DNA of 64,000 nucleotides from an uncultured Eubacteriales bacterium (GTDB taxonomy: Bacteria > Bacillota > Clostridia > Christensenellales > CAG-138): contig UQGA01000006.1 of assembly GCA_900540495.1 (NCBI GenBank), positions 1-64,000 on the forward strand. Direction: 5' to 3'. A program made the translations under genes and the position numbers. Positions 16,900-24,597 of this stretch are shown piece by piece (the first letter of the stretch is position 1; every line of letters starts with the position of its first letter). The notes below the pieces were generated by a model, which worked only from the letters and a program-made list of their open reading frames with translations, did no database searches and had not been told where the DNA came from.

Positions 16900-17283
16900 A
16901 TGTACGAACCCAAGTTTTTCCGTTGCTCGCGTTGTGGCAACCTCGTGGGACTGATCGAGGATCACGGCGGACCCCTATTCTGCTGCGGGGAGCCGATGCA
17001 GCGGCTCGTGCCGAACGCCGTGGAGGCCGCGGGCAACCGGCATCTCCCCTTTGTGGAGATGGATGGGGACGCGGTTACGGTACACGTGGGCATTGAACCG
17101 CACGAGATGGTGGAGGAGCACCACATCGCCTGGGTGTATCTGCAGACCGTCGGCGGCGGCCAGCGCAAGCGGCTCGACCCGGGCAAGGATGCGGCGGCGG
17201 AGGCGGAATTCAAGGTGACGGACGCGCCCGTGGCCGTCTATGCGTATTGCAACCGGCACGGGCTCTGGAAGACCAAGATCTGA
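16900..17283 (+). CDS. Desulfoferrodoxin / superoxide reductase
   Basis: A 127-aa non-haem iron protein that reduces superoxide in anaerobes. The N-terminal rubredoxin-like centre has CSRC and a CC pair (FCCGE). The C-terminal catalytic centre supplies His ligands (NRHLPF, PHEM, EEHHIAW) and the AYCNRHG Cys/His. The usual Glu-Lys before the first His is Asn-Arg here, a partly conservative change near the active site. GGAGG precedes the ATG, though with wide spacing. It sits within a housekeeping run rather than an oxidative-stress cluster. Confidence 0.9.
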   Translation: MYEPKFFRCSRCGNLVGLIEDHGGPLFCCGEPMQRLVPNAVEAAGNRHLPFVEMDGDAVTVHVGIEPHEMVEEHHIAWVYLQTVGGGQRKRLDPGKDAAAEAEFKVTDAPVAVYAYCNRHGLWKTKI

Positions 17284-17297
17284 ACGGAGGTGGACGC

Positions 17298-17567
17298 ATG
17301 ACGGGCAGGGAACGCGCGGCATTTCGCAAGCAGGCAAATACGCTCGAGCCGATCTTCCAAATCGGCAAGGGCGACATCGGCGACGCGATGATCGACGCCA
17401 TCGACGCGGCGCTGCAAAAGCGCGAGCTCATCAAGCTTGCGGTACTGGAGACCTCCGGCCTCACCGCGCGCGACGCGGCCGAGGCGCTCAGCGTCGCAAC
17501 CGGCGCCGAGGTCATCCAGTGTATCGGAAGGCGTTTTGTGCTGTATCGCAAACGCGAAGAACGGTGA
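17298..17567 (+). CDS. yhbY: YhbY-family RNA-binding protein
   Basis: An 89-aa CRM/YhbY-domain protein that binds pre-50S ribosomal particles. The sequence has the typical RKQANTLEPIFQIGKG start, a helix ending with ELIKLAVL, and a C-terminal IGRRFVLYRK. The start ATG at 17298 has GGAGGTG 6 nt upstream. The extra N-terminal residues of the longer frame overlap the previous gene. Its closeness to obg fits a common ribosome-assembly grouping. Confidence 0.92.
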   Translation: MTGRERAAFRKQANTLEPIFQIGKGDIGDAMIDAIDAALQKRELIKLAVLETSGLTARDAAEALSVATGAEVIQCIGRRFVLYRKREER

Positions 17568-17664
17568 ATGTGCGGGGCGCGCCGCGGGCGGCCCCTTTTC
17601 TTTTGCGCGGCGCGCCGGAGGCGGACGGCGGCCGGCAGGACGCTGGTGCGGAAAGGAGATTGCC

Positions 17665-18219
17665 ATGCGGGTCACGGTCTATTGGCGGGCGCTGCCCGCG
17701 GATGCCGGGCGTGCGGCGCGCGATGCGTTTCTCGCCGATGCGCTGGGCAAGGCGCGCTTTGCGCGGCTGACAAGCGGCCCGGGCGGCAAACCGTTCGTGG
17801 CGCCGGCGCAGGCGGACCCCCATCCGCCGCACATGAGCCTTTCGCACACGCGCGGGCTGATCGTATGCGCGGTGGCGGACGCGCCGGTCGGCGTGGACGT
17901 GGAGGCGCGCCAACGGGCCGTACCACCGGCGCTGGCGCGTCGCATCCTTTCGGCGGCGGAAGCCGGGCGGTTTTCGGCGTTGCCGCCGGCGCGGCAGGGC
18001 GCGTTTCTGCTGGAACGCTGGGTGGCCAAGGAGGCGCACCTGAAGCGCACGGGCGAGGGAATTGCCGGCGGCATGGCGTCGCTCACGGTCGCGGACGATG
18101 GCGGCGTGGAAACCGACGGCGGCATCTGCGGCGCGGTGCGGGTGTTCTCGCTTGCCGAAGCGTTCGTTGCGGTTGCGGCGGAGACGGCGGCGATCGAGGC
18201 GGCATTTCGGGAAATTTGA
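17665..18219 (+). CDS. 4'-phosphopantetheinyl transferase superfamily protein
   Basis: A 184-aa Sfp-type enzyme that would transfer phosphopantetheine from CoA to carrier proteins. The diagnostic motifs are present: SLSHTRG, GVDVEARQ (metal-binding Asp/Glu) and WVAKEAHLKRTGEG. It is shorter than Bacillus Sfp (about 224 aa), and the C-terminal part is reduced. AAAGGAG precedes the ATG. No NRPS/PKS gene is near, so a fatty-acid carrier or a distant cluster is the probable target. A primary AcpS role is less likely on motif grounds. Confidence 0.88.
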   Translation: MRVTVYWRALPADAGRAARDAFLADALGKARFARLTSGPGGKPFVAPAQADPHPPHMSLSHTRGLIVCAVADAPVGVDVEARQRAVPPALARRILSAAEAGRFSALPPARQGAFLLERWVAKEAHLKRTGEGIAGGMASLTVADDGGVETDGGICGAVRVFSLAEAFVAVAAETAAIEAAFREI

Positions 18220-18298
18220 TGACGGCGCGCAACCAAACGCCCGCCTGCGCGGTGTTATGGATAGAAGTGCCCAACAAAACATTCAAGGAGGACGGGGA

Positions 18299-19345
18299 AT
18301 GAAACGCAGTTTGCAGATCATCGCGCTGGCGCTGGCGCTCGCCATGCTGGCCGCCGGTTGCGCCGCAAAGGGGCAGGACAGCGGGGACAGCGGATATGGC
18401 GTGTCGTATTCCAACGGAACGAACCGGGATCAGTCGTCCGCCGCAGACGGGATTCTGGACTATGTCACCACGCCGGAAGAGGCGCCTGCCGCGCCGGCGC
18501 CCGACGCGGATAAAGCCGAGACGGCGGAAGGCGACGTGCTCGCTTCGCGCAAGATCATCCGCGATGCGAGCCTGGATATCCAAACGTTGGCGTTTGACGA
18601 CTTTCTGACCGCGCTTGAAGCCGCGATTGCGCAGGTCGGCGGCTATGTTTCCAGCTCCTATACCAGCGGCAACGGCTATTACGGCTCGAGCCTGCGCTGG
18701 GCGGAGGTTGAGGCGCGCGTTCCGGCCGAGCGGCTCGATGATTTTCTCGCCGGCGTGGGCGACCTCGGGAACGTGGTCGACCGGCGGATCTCCCTGCGCG
18801 ACGTGACGGCGCCCTATGCCGATACCGAGGCCCACCTGACGGCGCTGCGCACCGAGCGCGACGCGCTGCTCGAGATTCTGGCTGCGGCGGAGACCGTCGA
18901 GGATCTGATCAGCGTGCAAAGCCGGCTGAGCGACGTGCAGTATGAGATCGAATCCTATGAGGCCACGTTGCGCACCTATGACGATCAGATCGCCCTCAGC
19001 ACCGTGACCATGAACATCCGCGAGGTGGAGCGCGAAACGCCCGTGGCGGAGGAGACGTTCTGGCAGGAGGTCGGCCGCCGGTTTTCCGAGAGCCTTGCCG
19101 ATGTGGGCGACGGCTTCCGGTCGTTTGGCGCCTGGTTCCTGGGGAACCTGCCGGCCATCGTCGTGTGGGCGGTCATCCTCGGCGGCGCGACGGTGGTGAT
19201 TGTGTTGCTCGTGCGCCGCGGCGGGAAGCGCAACGGGACGCGTGCGGCACGCCGCGCACAGCGGCGGGCGGCGCGGCAGGCGCCGGCCGTGCCCGCAGCG
19301 ACGGAAACGGAACCCAAGCAGGAGGACGAATTCCCGAAGGCATAA
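18299..19345 (+). CDS. DUF4349 membrane lipoprotein
   Basis: A 348-aa lipoprotein with a type II signal peptide (lipobox MLAAGC, Cys about residue 21). A low-complexity Ala/Pro linker precedes the DUF4349 domain. This domain starts RKIIRDASLDIQT, contains VEARVPAERLDDFL, and has a coiled-coil section around SVQSRLSDVQYEIESYEATL. A C-terminal membrane helix (about 280-305) ends in a basic tail, so the protein is held at both ends. AAGGAGG precedes the ATG. The function of the family is not established. Confidence 0.85.
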   Translation: MKRSLQIIALALALAMLAAGCAAKGQDSGDSGYGVSYSNGTNRDQSSAADGILDYVTTPEEAPAAPAPDADKAETAEGDVLASRKIIRDASLDIQTLAFDDFLTALEAAIAQVGGYVSSSYTSGNGYYGSSLRWAEVEARVPAERLDDFLAGVGDLGNVVDRRISLRDVTAPYADTEAHLTALRTERDALLEILAAAETVEDLISVQSRLSDVQYEIESYEATLRTYDDQIALSTVTMNIREVERETPVAEETFWQEVGRRFSESLADVGDGFRSFGAWFLGNLPAIVVWAVILGGATVVIVLLVRRGGKRNGTRAARRAQRRAARQAPAVPAATETEPKQEDEFPKA

Positions 19346-19384
19346 CCGGTCTCGCCCGATGGACCGGGCATGAACCGAACGCAA

Positions 19385-19420
19385 CGGGCCTGCGGCGAAG
19401 CGCATTTCGCCGCAGGCCCG
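19385..19420. terminator. Stem-loop between convergent genes
   Basis: A perfect 15-bp stem (CGGGCCTGCGGCGAA and its complement) with a 6-nt loop lies between the DUF4349 gene and the convergent HAD gene. There is no T tract, so terminator function is only suggested by position. Confidence 0.45.
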
Positions 19421-19525
19421 AATGGGTTGGAGACGGATGGAAGACGACGGCCATCCCGGCCGGACGCGCGCAGGCGGAGGGAGATGCCCTGCCTTTGCGG
19501 ATACAGGCCCCCTCTGCGGGGCGCG

Positions 19526-20164
19526 TTACAGCGCGCCGGCGACCTCCGTGAGCCGGTGGATGAGGCGGTCTGCGGCGGAAAGGTCCTCGCGGCCGGAATC
19601 GGGGTTGACATATCCAAAGCAGAAAAGGCCGGCAGCCCTGGCCGCCAGCGTGCCGGCACGGCTGTCCTCGATGGCGGCGGCGTCGCCCGCCGGCACGCCG
19701 CAGCGCGCGAGCGCCGTCAGATACGTGTCGGGCGCCGGCTTGAGATGCGCCACCTGATCGCCGGTAACGACCGCCCGGAACCGCTCTTCCAGCCCATAGA
19801 GCCGCAGGATGGGATCTACGAAATACGCCGGCGACGAGGTGGCGACGGCGGCCGGTATGCCGCGCGCGTCGAGCGCGTCCAGCAGCGCGAGCAGATCCGG
19901 CTCCGGCGCGGGGAGGAGGCGTTCTATGCGCGCAAGCGTCAGCGCGAAGTGCCGCCGCGTAAGCGCTGCCGCATCGCCCGCGACGCCGCAGGTCTCAAGC
20001 GCGCGTCGGTACAGCGACTCCGTGGAGCCGCCTACGCTGTGCACGGCGGCGGCGCCGTATCGTCCGCCGGAGAGGTCGCGTACGATCTCTTCACAGGCGG
20101 CGATGTGGTGCGGCTCGCTGTTGACGATCACCCCGTCGAAGTCAAAGGCAACCAGCCGTTTCAT
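19526..20164 (-). CDS. HAD-superfamily phosphatase (beta-phosphoglucomutase-like)
   Basis: A 212-aa HAD hydrolase. Motif I is FDFDGVIVNSEP, motif II is VATSSPAYF, Lys motif III lies in HLKPAPDTYL, and motif IV is IEDSRAG. The helical cap lies between motifs I and II, as in beta-phosphoglucomutase and phosphoglycolate phosphatase. The substrate cannot be told. The ATG at 20164 overlaps the stop of the upstream small gene (ATGA), which fixes the start. Confidence 0.88.
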   Translation of the reverse strand: MKRLVAFDFDGVIVNSEPHHIAACEEIVRDLSGGRYGAAAVHSVGGSTESLYRRALETCGVAGDAAALTRRHFALTLARIERLLPAPEPDLLALLDALDARGIPAAVATSSPAYFVDPILRLYGLEERFRAVVTGDQVAHLKPAPDTYLTALARCGVPAGDAAAIEDSRAGTLAARAAGLFCFGYVNPDSGREDLSAADRLIHRLTEVAGAL

Positions 20165-20460
20165 GCGTTTTCCCCGTGGCAGGTCTGGCGGCCGGAACAG
20201 AGGGAGAACGACCAGCGCGCGTCCTCGCGCGAGAGCTCTGTGAACGCGCCGACCAGCGGCAGCAGCAGCTCGTTTGGCATACGCCGCGCAAACTCCAGCA
20301 GGATCAGCCCGCCGTCGTCGCGTCCGGTAAGCTGGGCGGCGAGCGCCGCCTGCCAGTCGCCGTCCGGCAGGGGGGACAGCGCAAGCCGTTCGCACAACTG
20401 CGCGCGCAGGTCTTTTTCCGTTTGCATGAGCAGACCGTTGAGCGGATAAATACGGATCAT
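20161..20460 (-). CDS. Hypothetical 99-aa protein coupled to the HAD gene
   Basis: A 99-aa soluble protein of unknown function. It begins MIRIYPLNGLLMQTEKDLRAQ, with AAGGAGG 6 nt upstream of the ATG at 20460. It is rich in Leu and Arg and predicted helical, with no motif I recognise. It overlaps the HAD phosphatase by 4 nt, implying coupled translation and possibly joint function. Confidence 0.7.
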   Translation of the reverse strand: MIRIYPLNGLLMQTEKDLRAQLCERLALSPLPDGDWQAALAAQLTGRDDGGLILLEFARRMPNELLLPLVGAFTELSREDARWSFSLCSGRQTCHGENA

Positions 20461-20520
20461 GGGAGCCTCCTTGACGCCGATTGCGGCGGCACGGAGAAAC
20501 CGGCCGCCGGTTGCGCTCCC

Positions 20521-20549
20521 ATTATAGCACGTGACGGACCGGCGGGCAA
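20521..20549 (-). promoter_or_regulatory. Promoter of the 99-aa gene and HAD operon
   Basis: On the minus strand, TTGCCC-17-TATAAT ends about 60 nt before the ATG at 20460. Confidence 0.65.
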
Positions 20550-20567
20550 TCCGCGCCTGCCGCCAGC

Positions 20568-21278
20568 TCAGGCGAGCGGCATGGCGGGCAGACGGTGAGT
20601 GACGCGGCCGCTGCCGGAAAGCGGGATGGCGGTGCCCAGATACGTCGGCTCCGGACGGCACAGGGCAAACAGGTAATCCTTGCAGCGCGCCATGATCTCG
20701 CGCGCGGTGTACAGCGGCTGGCGTGCATAGGCGCGCGCATCCGAGGCTACGCCATAGGCGGTCAACCCAAGCTGCCCGGCCAGATACAGCGCGCGATACA
20801 GGTGGTAGCTCTGCGTGACGATGACGACGGTTTCCGCGCCGAAGATTTGCCCGGCGCGGTAGATGCTTTCATAGGTGGAAAACCCGGCGTGATCGAGAAA
20901 CACGTGATCCGCGTCCACGCCGCGTTCGACGACATAATCCCGCATGGCGCCCACTTCGTCGTAATCCGCGCTGCTGTGGTCGCCGCTCATGAGCAACCGG
21001 TCGGAGACGCCGCCCTCATACAGCGCGATCGCATAGTCCAGGCGGTCGGCGAGAATCGTGCTCGGGCTGCCGTCGCCCCTGAGGCCGGCGCCCAGCACGA
21101 GGATGCAGTCCACGTCGAGCGCGGCCGCCTGCTCCGACGTGAGGATGCGGTCGCGCACGGAGGCGATCATGTGCAGATTGATGGCGGCCATCGCGCCGGC
21201 GCCAAGCAGCAGCAGCGCCGCGAACACGAACAGCAGGCTGCGCAAAGGCCGTTTTCTTGTCGTGACCCGTCGTTCCAT
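20568..21278 (-). CDS. SanA/YdcF-like DUF218 membrane-anchored protein
   Basis: A 236-aa protein with one N-terminal membrane helix (about residues 13-33) and a DUF218 domain. The domain is seen in DCILVLGAGLRGDGSPS, LMSGDHSSADYDE and VTQSYHLYRALYLA, which resemble SanA, an envelope-barrier protein of enteric bacteria. The domain may act on nucleotide-like or envelope substrates, but its activity is not defined. The GGAGG site sits almost on the ATG, which is unusual. No better start was found. A second DUF218 protein is at 46072. Confidence 0.82.
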   Translation of the reverse strand: MERRVTTRKRPLRSLLFVFAALLLLGAGAMAAINLHMIASVRDRILTSEQAAALDVDCILVLGAGLRGDGSPSTILADRLDYAIALYEGGVSDRLLMSGDHSSADYDEVGAMRDYVVERGVDADHVFLDHAGFSTYESIYRAGQIFGAETVVIVTQSYHLYRALYLAGQLGLTAYGVASDARAYARQPLYTAREIMARCKDYLFALCRPEPTYLGTAIPLSGSGRVTHRLPAMPLA

Positions 21279-21458
21279 GCCTCCATCGTAGCCCGGCGAC
21301 CGGGGCCGGTCAACGGTGCGGCGGAGATGTTTACGCTATGATCATAACTTGTTTCATGCGCGCAACAACAAGTTTGCATCCGCTCCACATTTTCGATCAA
21401 AGGCCCGCAGCGCGTTCGACGCGCGGGCGCGCGTCCGCTCCGGAATGCGCGGCCGCCG

Positions 21459-21830
21459 TCACGAGACGGGACTGTCCGGCGCGGACCGGCCGCCGCCCGC
21501 AGCGCGTTCGATGCGCAGGCGCGCGGCAAGCGCCAGGAGGAACGCGCGGTTCCCCGGCGCCTCCTCGCCGGCGTGCCACGGCAGCAGGCCGCGCAGCGCG
21601 GCCCTGCCGCCGGGCGAATCGGACAGGCCCAGGATGAGCGCGCGCACGTTGCGCTCCACCTGTACGGCGCGCACGCCGAAGCGCGCGCCGGTCTGGCGGT
21701 AGGCGTCCGCGAGGCTGGGCGCGCCCCACAGCGGCAGCAACCGTTCCAGCAGGTCGGCGAGCTGCTCGCATGCGCGCCGCTCCGGGTTCAGCCCGAGCGC
21801 CGCAAGCATCCGTTTTACATCTTCCTTCAT
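21459..21830 (-). CDS. Stand-alone Spo0A C-terminal (DNA-binding) domain protein
   Basis: A 123-aa protein that resembles the effector domain of Spo0A. VKRMLAALGLNPE aligns with the start of the Spo0A DNA-binding domain. GARFGVRAVQVERNVRALI aligns with its recognition region (Spo0A has SRVERAIRHAI). PGNRAFLLALAARLRIE aligns with its C-terminal PTNSEFIAMVADKLRLE-type end. There is no phospho-receiver domain. GGAGGGGGG lies just before the ATG at 21830. It could bind 0A-like boxes independently of phosphorylation. It is a single gene with no operon partner. Confidence 0.78.
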   Translation of the reverse strand: MKEDVKRMLAALGLNPERRACEQLADLLERLLPLWGAPSLADAYRQTGARFGVRAVQVERNVRALILGLSDSPGGRAALRGLLPWHAGEEAPGNRAFLLALAARLRIERAAGGGRSAPDSPVS

Positions 21831-21873
21831 GCGATCCCCCCTCCCGCCCGCACCGGTGCGGGCCATGCCACAG

Positions 21874-22079
21874 GCCGCAGCCCGGCGCGCGCAGAGCGTT
21901 GCTCCCCACCGCGCCGGCGGGCGACCCGTACCGGCAGCATACCCTCCCGGCGCCGCAAAGGCAAGCCGGAACGCCGGCCGCCGCAGCCCGGCGCGCGCAG
22001 AGCGTTGCTCCCGCCCGCACCGGCGGGCGACCCATACCGGCAGCATACCATCCCGGCGCCGCAAGGGCAAGCCCGAACG
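21874..22079. repeat. Two-copy 100-bp direct repeat, 106-bp period
   Basis: Copies at 21874-21973 and 21980-22079 share about 90 percent of positions. Both begin GCCGCAGCCCGGCGCGCGCA and end near GCAAG-CC-GAACG. A partial third copy of the inner CCCGCCCGCACCGG motif lies at about 21843. They fill the roughly 400-bp gap between the Spo0A-C-like gene and the sugar transferase. No gene is seen in the gap. Confidence 0.8.
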
Positions 22080-22137
22080 CAGCCGGCGATCTGCCAAACA
22101 ACCCATCTTTGGGAAACGCTCCCGTACGGGACGGCGG

Positions 22138-22166
22138 TTGCCAAGACGCCCGGCACGTGTTACAAT
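22138..22166 (+). promoter_or_regulatory. Promoter of the sugar transferase gene
   Basis: TTGCCA-17-TACAAT about 70 nt upstream of the start. In the leader, a 9-bp hairpin (CCCGCGCGG / CCGCGCGGG) at about 22198-22223 abuts the GGGGGGAG ribosome binding site. Confidence 0.7.
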
Positions 22167-22237
22167 TAAAATCGAATTTTGCTGTAATGCTATCGCCCCG
22201 CGCGGCGTTCTGTCCGCGCGGGCCGGGGGGAGCGGAA

Positions 22238-23644
22238 TTGGAGCACTGGTCGATCCGAAAATTCAAGCACGGCGTGATCTTTCTGGTCAAGGCGGCGATC
22301 ACGGCCATCCTGCTCGCGTCGTTCCTGTATACGACGGTGCGGTACTACCCGCAAACGGATTTCCACTTTTGGGGATTTGTGGTGTTCGGCGTGCTGTATC
22401 TGGCGGTGTTCTTGCTGCTCGCTTCGCTGTACCGCTGTTTTCTGATCGGCATCATGCGCCTGCGGGAAAACGTCGCCTCGTTTCTCATCGCCACCTTTTT
22501 GACCAACTGCATCATCTATCTGGTGCTCTCGCTCACGGCAAAGGCCATGCTGCCCCCGCTGCCGCTGCTGCTGATGCAGCTGGTGCAGTGGTGTTTGGGG
22601 ACGGTGCTGCTGTTGCTGGGCAACCGGCTGTATTTTCGACTGCGCACGGTGCGCGATGCGGCGCTCGTCATCGGCGGCGAGAGCGATGGCGAGCAGGAAC
22701 TCCGTCAGTTCGAAGCGGTGCGCGAGCGATACCGCATTTCTACGGTGCTGCATACCGACGGGGATGCGGAGGCGCTGCTCGGCCGGCTTGAACCGTTTAC
22801 GACGGTCATCGTCGGCGGCGTCGGGCAGGAGCTGCGGCTGCGGCTGATGGGGTATTGCTTTGAACACAACAAGCGGCTGTTTGTGATCCCCACGGTGCAG
22901 GACATCCTGTTCCACAGCGCGCAAGAAACGTTCGTGGGCGATTCGCTCGTATACCTCTGCCGCAACTACTCCATGAGCGTCGAGCAGATGGCGGTCAAGC
23001 GGCTCATGGATATCTTCCTGTCGGCGCTGGGCATCGTCGTCACAAGCCCGCTCATGCTGGCGGCGGCCATCGCCATCAAGGCGCACGACGGCGGGCCGGT
23101 GCTCTTCCGGCAGGTGCGGTATACGCGCAACTGCGAGCGGTTTACGCTCATCAAGTTCCGTTCCATGATCGTGGATGCGGAGCCGGACGGCGCGCAGCTC
23201 ACCGTGGAGAACGACCCTCGGATCACGCCGGTGGGGCGCGTGCTCCGGCGCACCCGGATCGATGAGCTGCCGCAGTTTTTCAACGTCCTGCGCGGCGAAA
23301 TGTCCCTCGTGGGCCCGCGGGCGGAGCGCACGGAGAACGTCGATTACTATTGCAGCCGCCTGCCGGAGTTTCGCTACCGCATGAAGGTCAAGGCGGGGCT
23401 GACCGGCTATGCGCAGATCTTCGGGCGGTATAACACTTCCTATGAGGACAAGCTCAAGATGGACCTGCTGTATATCGAAAACTGCTCCATCCTGCTGGAC
23501 CTGCAGCTCATGCTGCTCACCGCGCGGGCGTTGCTGCTGCCGTCGAGCACGCAGGGCTTTGCGCGTTCGCGCCTGTTTGCGCACCGGGAAAGCGCCGCCG
23601 ACAGGCCGAAGCCGGACGAACCGGACGGGGAGGATGGGGCGTAG
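22238..23644 (+). CDS. Polyprenyl-phosphate sugar-1-phosphate transferase
   Basis: A 468-aa integral membrane enzyme of the exopolysaccharide polyprenyl glycosylphosphotransferase family (WcaJ/CpsE type). It loads the first sugar phosphate onto undecaprenyl phosphate. There are four to five N-terminal membrane helices, a cytoplasmic Rossmann-like section, then the catalytic transferase domain from about residue 260. This has VKRLMDIFLSALGIV, FRQVRYTRN, KFRSM, RRTRIDELPQFFNVLRGEMS, VGPRAE and KAGLTGYAQIFGR. The start is TTG 22238, 5 nt after GGGGGGAG. ATG 22187 is in frame and possible. No other glycan gene is adjacent. Confidence 0.9.
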   Translation: MEHWSIRKFKHGVIFLVKAAITAILLASFLYTTVRYYPQTDFHFWGFVVFGVLYLAVFLLLASLYRCFLIGIMRLRENVASFLIATFLTNCIIYLVLSLTAKAMLPPLPLLLMQLVQWCLGTVLLLLGNRLYFRLRTVRDAALVIGGESDGEQELRQFEAVRERYRISTVLHTDGDAEALLGRLEPFTTVIVGGVGQELRLRLMGYCFEHNKRLFVIPTVQDILFHSAQETFVGDSLVYLCRNYSMSVEQMAVKRLMDIFLSALGIVVTSPLMLAAAIAIKAHDGGPVLFRQVRYTRNCERFTLIKFRSMIVDAEPDGAQLTVENDPRITPVGRVLRRTRIDELPQFFNVLRGEMSLVGPRAERTENVDYYCSRLPEFRYRMKVKAGLTGYAQIFGRYNTSYEDKLKMDLLYIENCSILLDLQLMLLTARALLLPSSTQGFARSRLFAHRESAADRPKPDEPDGEDGA

Positions 23645-23840
23645 TGCGCCTCCCGGCGGACTTCCCGCACCGGCACCTCCCGTGCGCATGGGGCGCGGGA
23701 TGATTTGCGACCGCGCTGAAGGGCTTGCCTTTCGCGCTTTCCGCGCGCATGGAGGGGCGTATGGCGCGCGGAGGAAGCATTGAGACGTTTATCGGTCTAT
23801 GGGGGAACAACCATATTCGGGTGAGGGAGGGGCTGTCATT

Positions 23841-24527
23841 ATGCGTGCGTTCATCCTGGAATCCTGTGCCGCTCTGGTCTGGGTCATGGCGGCGATCAAC
23901 CTCGCGTTCACCGTGCTGCTCCTGCGGCGTTATACAAGGGAGCGCAGCCCCATCCTGCTCTGCATGGGGCTCATCGCCCTCGGGCTGTTCTACGATGCGC
24001 TGGTCATTTCGCTCGGCGGCGTGCTGGAAGGGCCGTTGCTTGCGGCGCTGAGCCGGATGCGCTTTGTGAGCCATGGCGGGCTTATCCCGCTGCTGTTTCC
24101 CATCTGCGCTTACGGGTTGCGGGCCGGAAAGCCGGTGCTGACGGGTGTCTGGATCTTTACCGCACTGGTCATGGCTGCCGGCGTGGCGGAGGGTTTTGCC
24201 ACCGTTCTGGAACTGTCCAGGGTGGGCGGGATTACCAGGTATGTATCGGCGGAAACCACGCCCGCGTGGGCGGAAACGGTCGGCTCGCTGCTCTCCTATG
24301 GCACGGTGGTGCCGCTGATCGTGTGCGGCGTGGCCGTCTGGATTCGTGACAGGACGCCGACCCTGTTTCTTTCCGGCTTCCTCATGTTCGCATTCTCTGC
24401 CCTGGGACCTGCGACGGGGAATTTTGATCTGATCTTCTTTATCAGCATGGCGGGCGAGATCTGTATGGTGCTGTGCTTCCATCTGTATGGCGTATGGGCG
24501 TCGCGCAAGGCAGCCCGCACGGCCTGA
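23841..24527 (+). CDS. Hypothetical multi-pass membrane protein
   Basis: A 228-aa protein with about seven hydrophobic segments, starting ESCAALVWVMAAINLAFTVL and ending near AGEICMVLCFHLYG. I do not recognise the family. GGGAGGGG lies 10 nt before the ATG at 23841. The 195-bp region upstream holds no gene. A bidirectional terminator follows. It could be a seven-helix sensor or transporter-like protein, but there is no catalytic motif to support a call. Confidence 0.72.
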   Translation: MRAFILESCAALVWVMAAINLAFTVLLLRRYTRERSPILLCMGLIALGLFYDALVISLGGVLEGPLLAALSRMRFVSHGGLIPLLFPICAYGLRAGKPVLTGVWIFTALVMAAGVAEGFATVLELSRVGGITRYVSAETTPAWAETVGSLLSYGTVVPLIVCGVAVWIRDRTPTLFLSGFLMFAFSALGPATGNFDLIFFISMAGEICMVLCFHLYGVWASRKAARTA

Positions 24528-24547
24528 AGACGATCTGAAAAAAGCAG

Positions 24548-24585
24548 AGGGCGGCGCGCCCAGGGGCGCGCCGCCCTATCGTTTT
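24548..24585. terminator. Bidirectional terminator (membrane protein / pfkA)
   Basis: A 13-bp perfect stem (AGGGCGGCGCGCC and complement) with a 4-nt loop. TTTT follows on the plus strand. On the minus strand a T-rich run (CTTTTTTC) follows after a few bases. It separates convergent genes. Confidence 0.8.
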
Positions 24586-24597
24586 GAAGCGGCTGCG

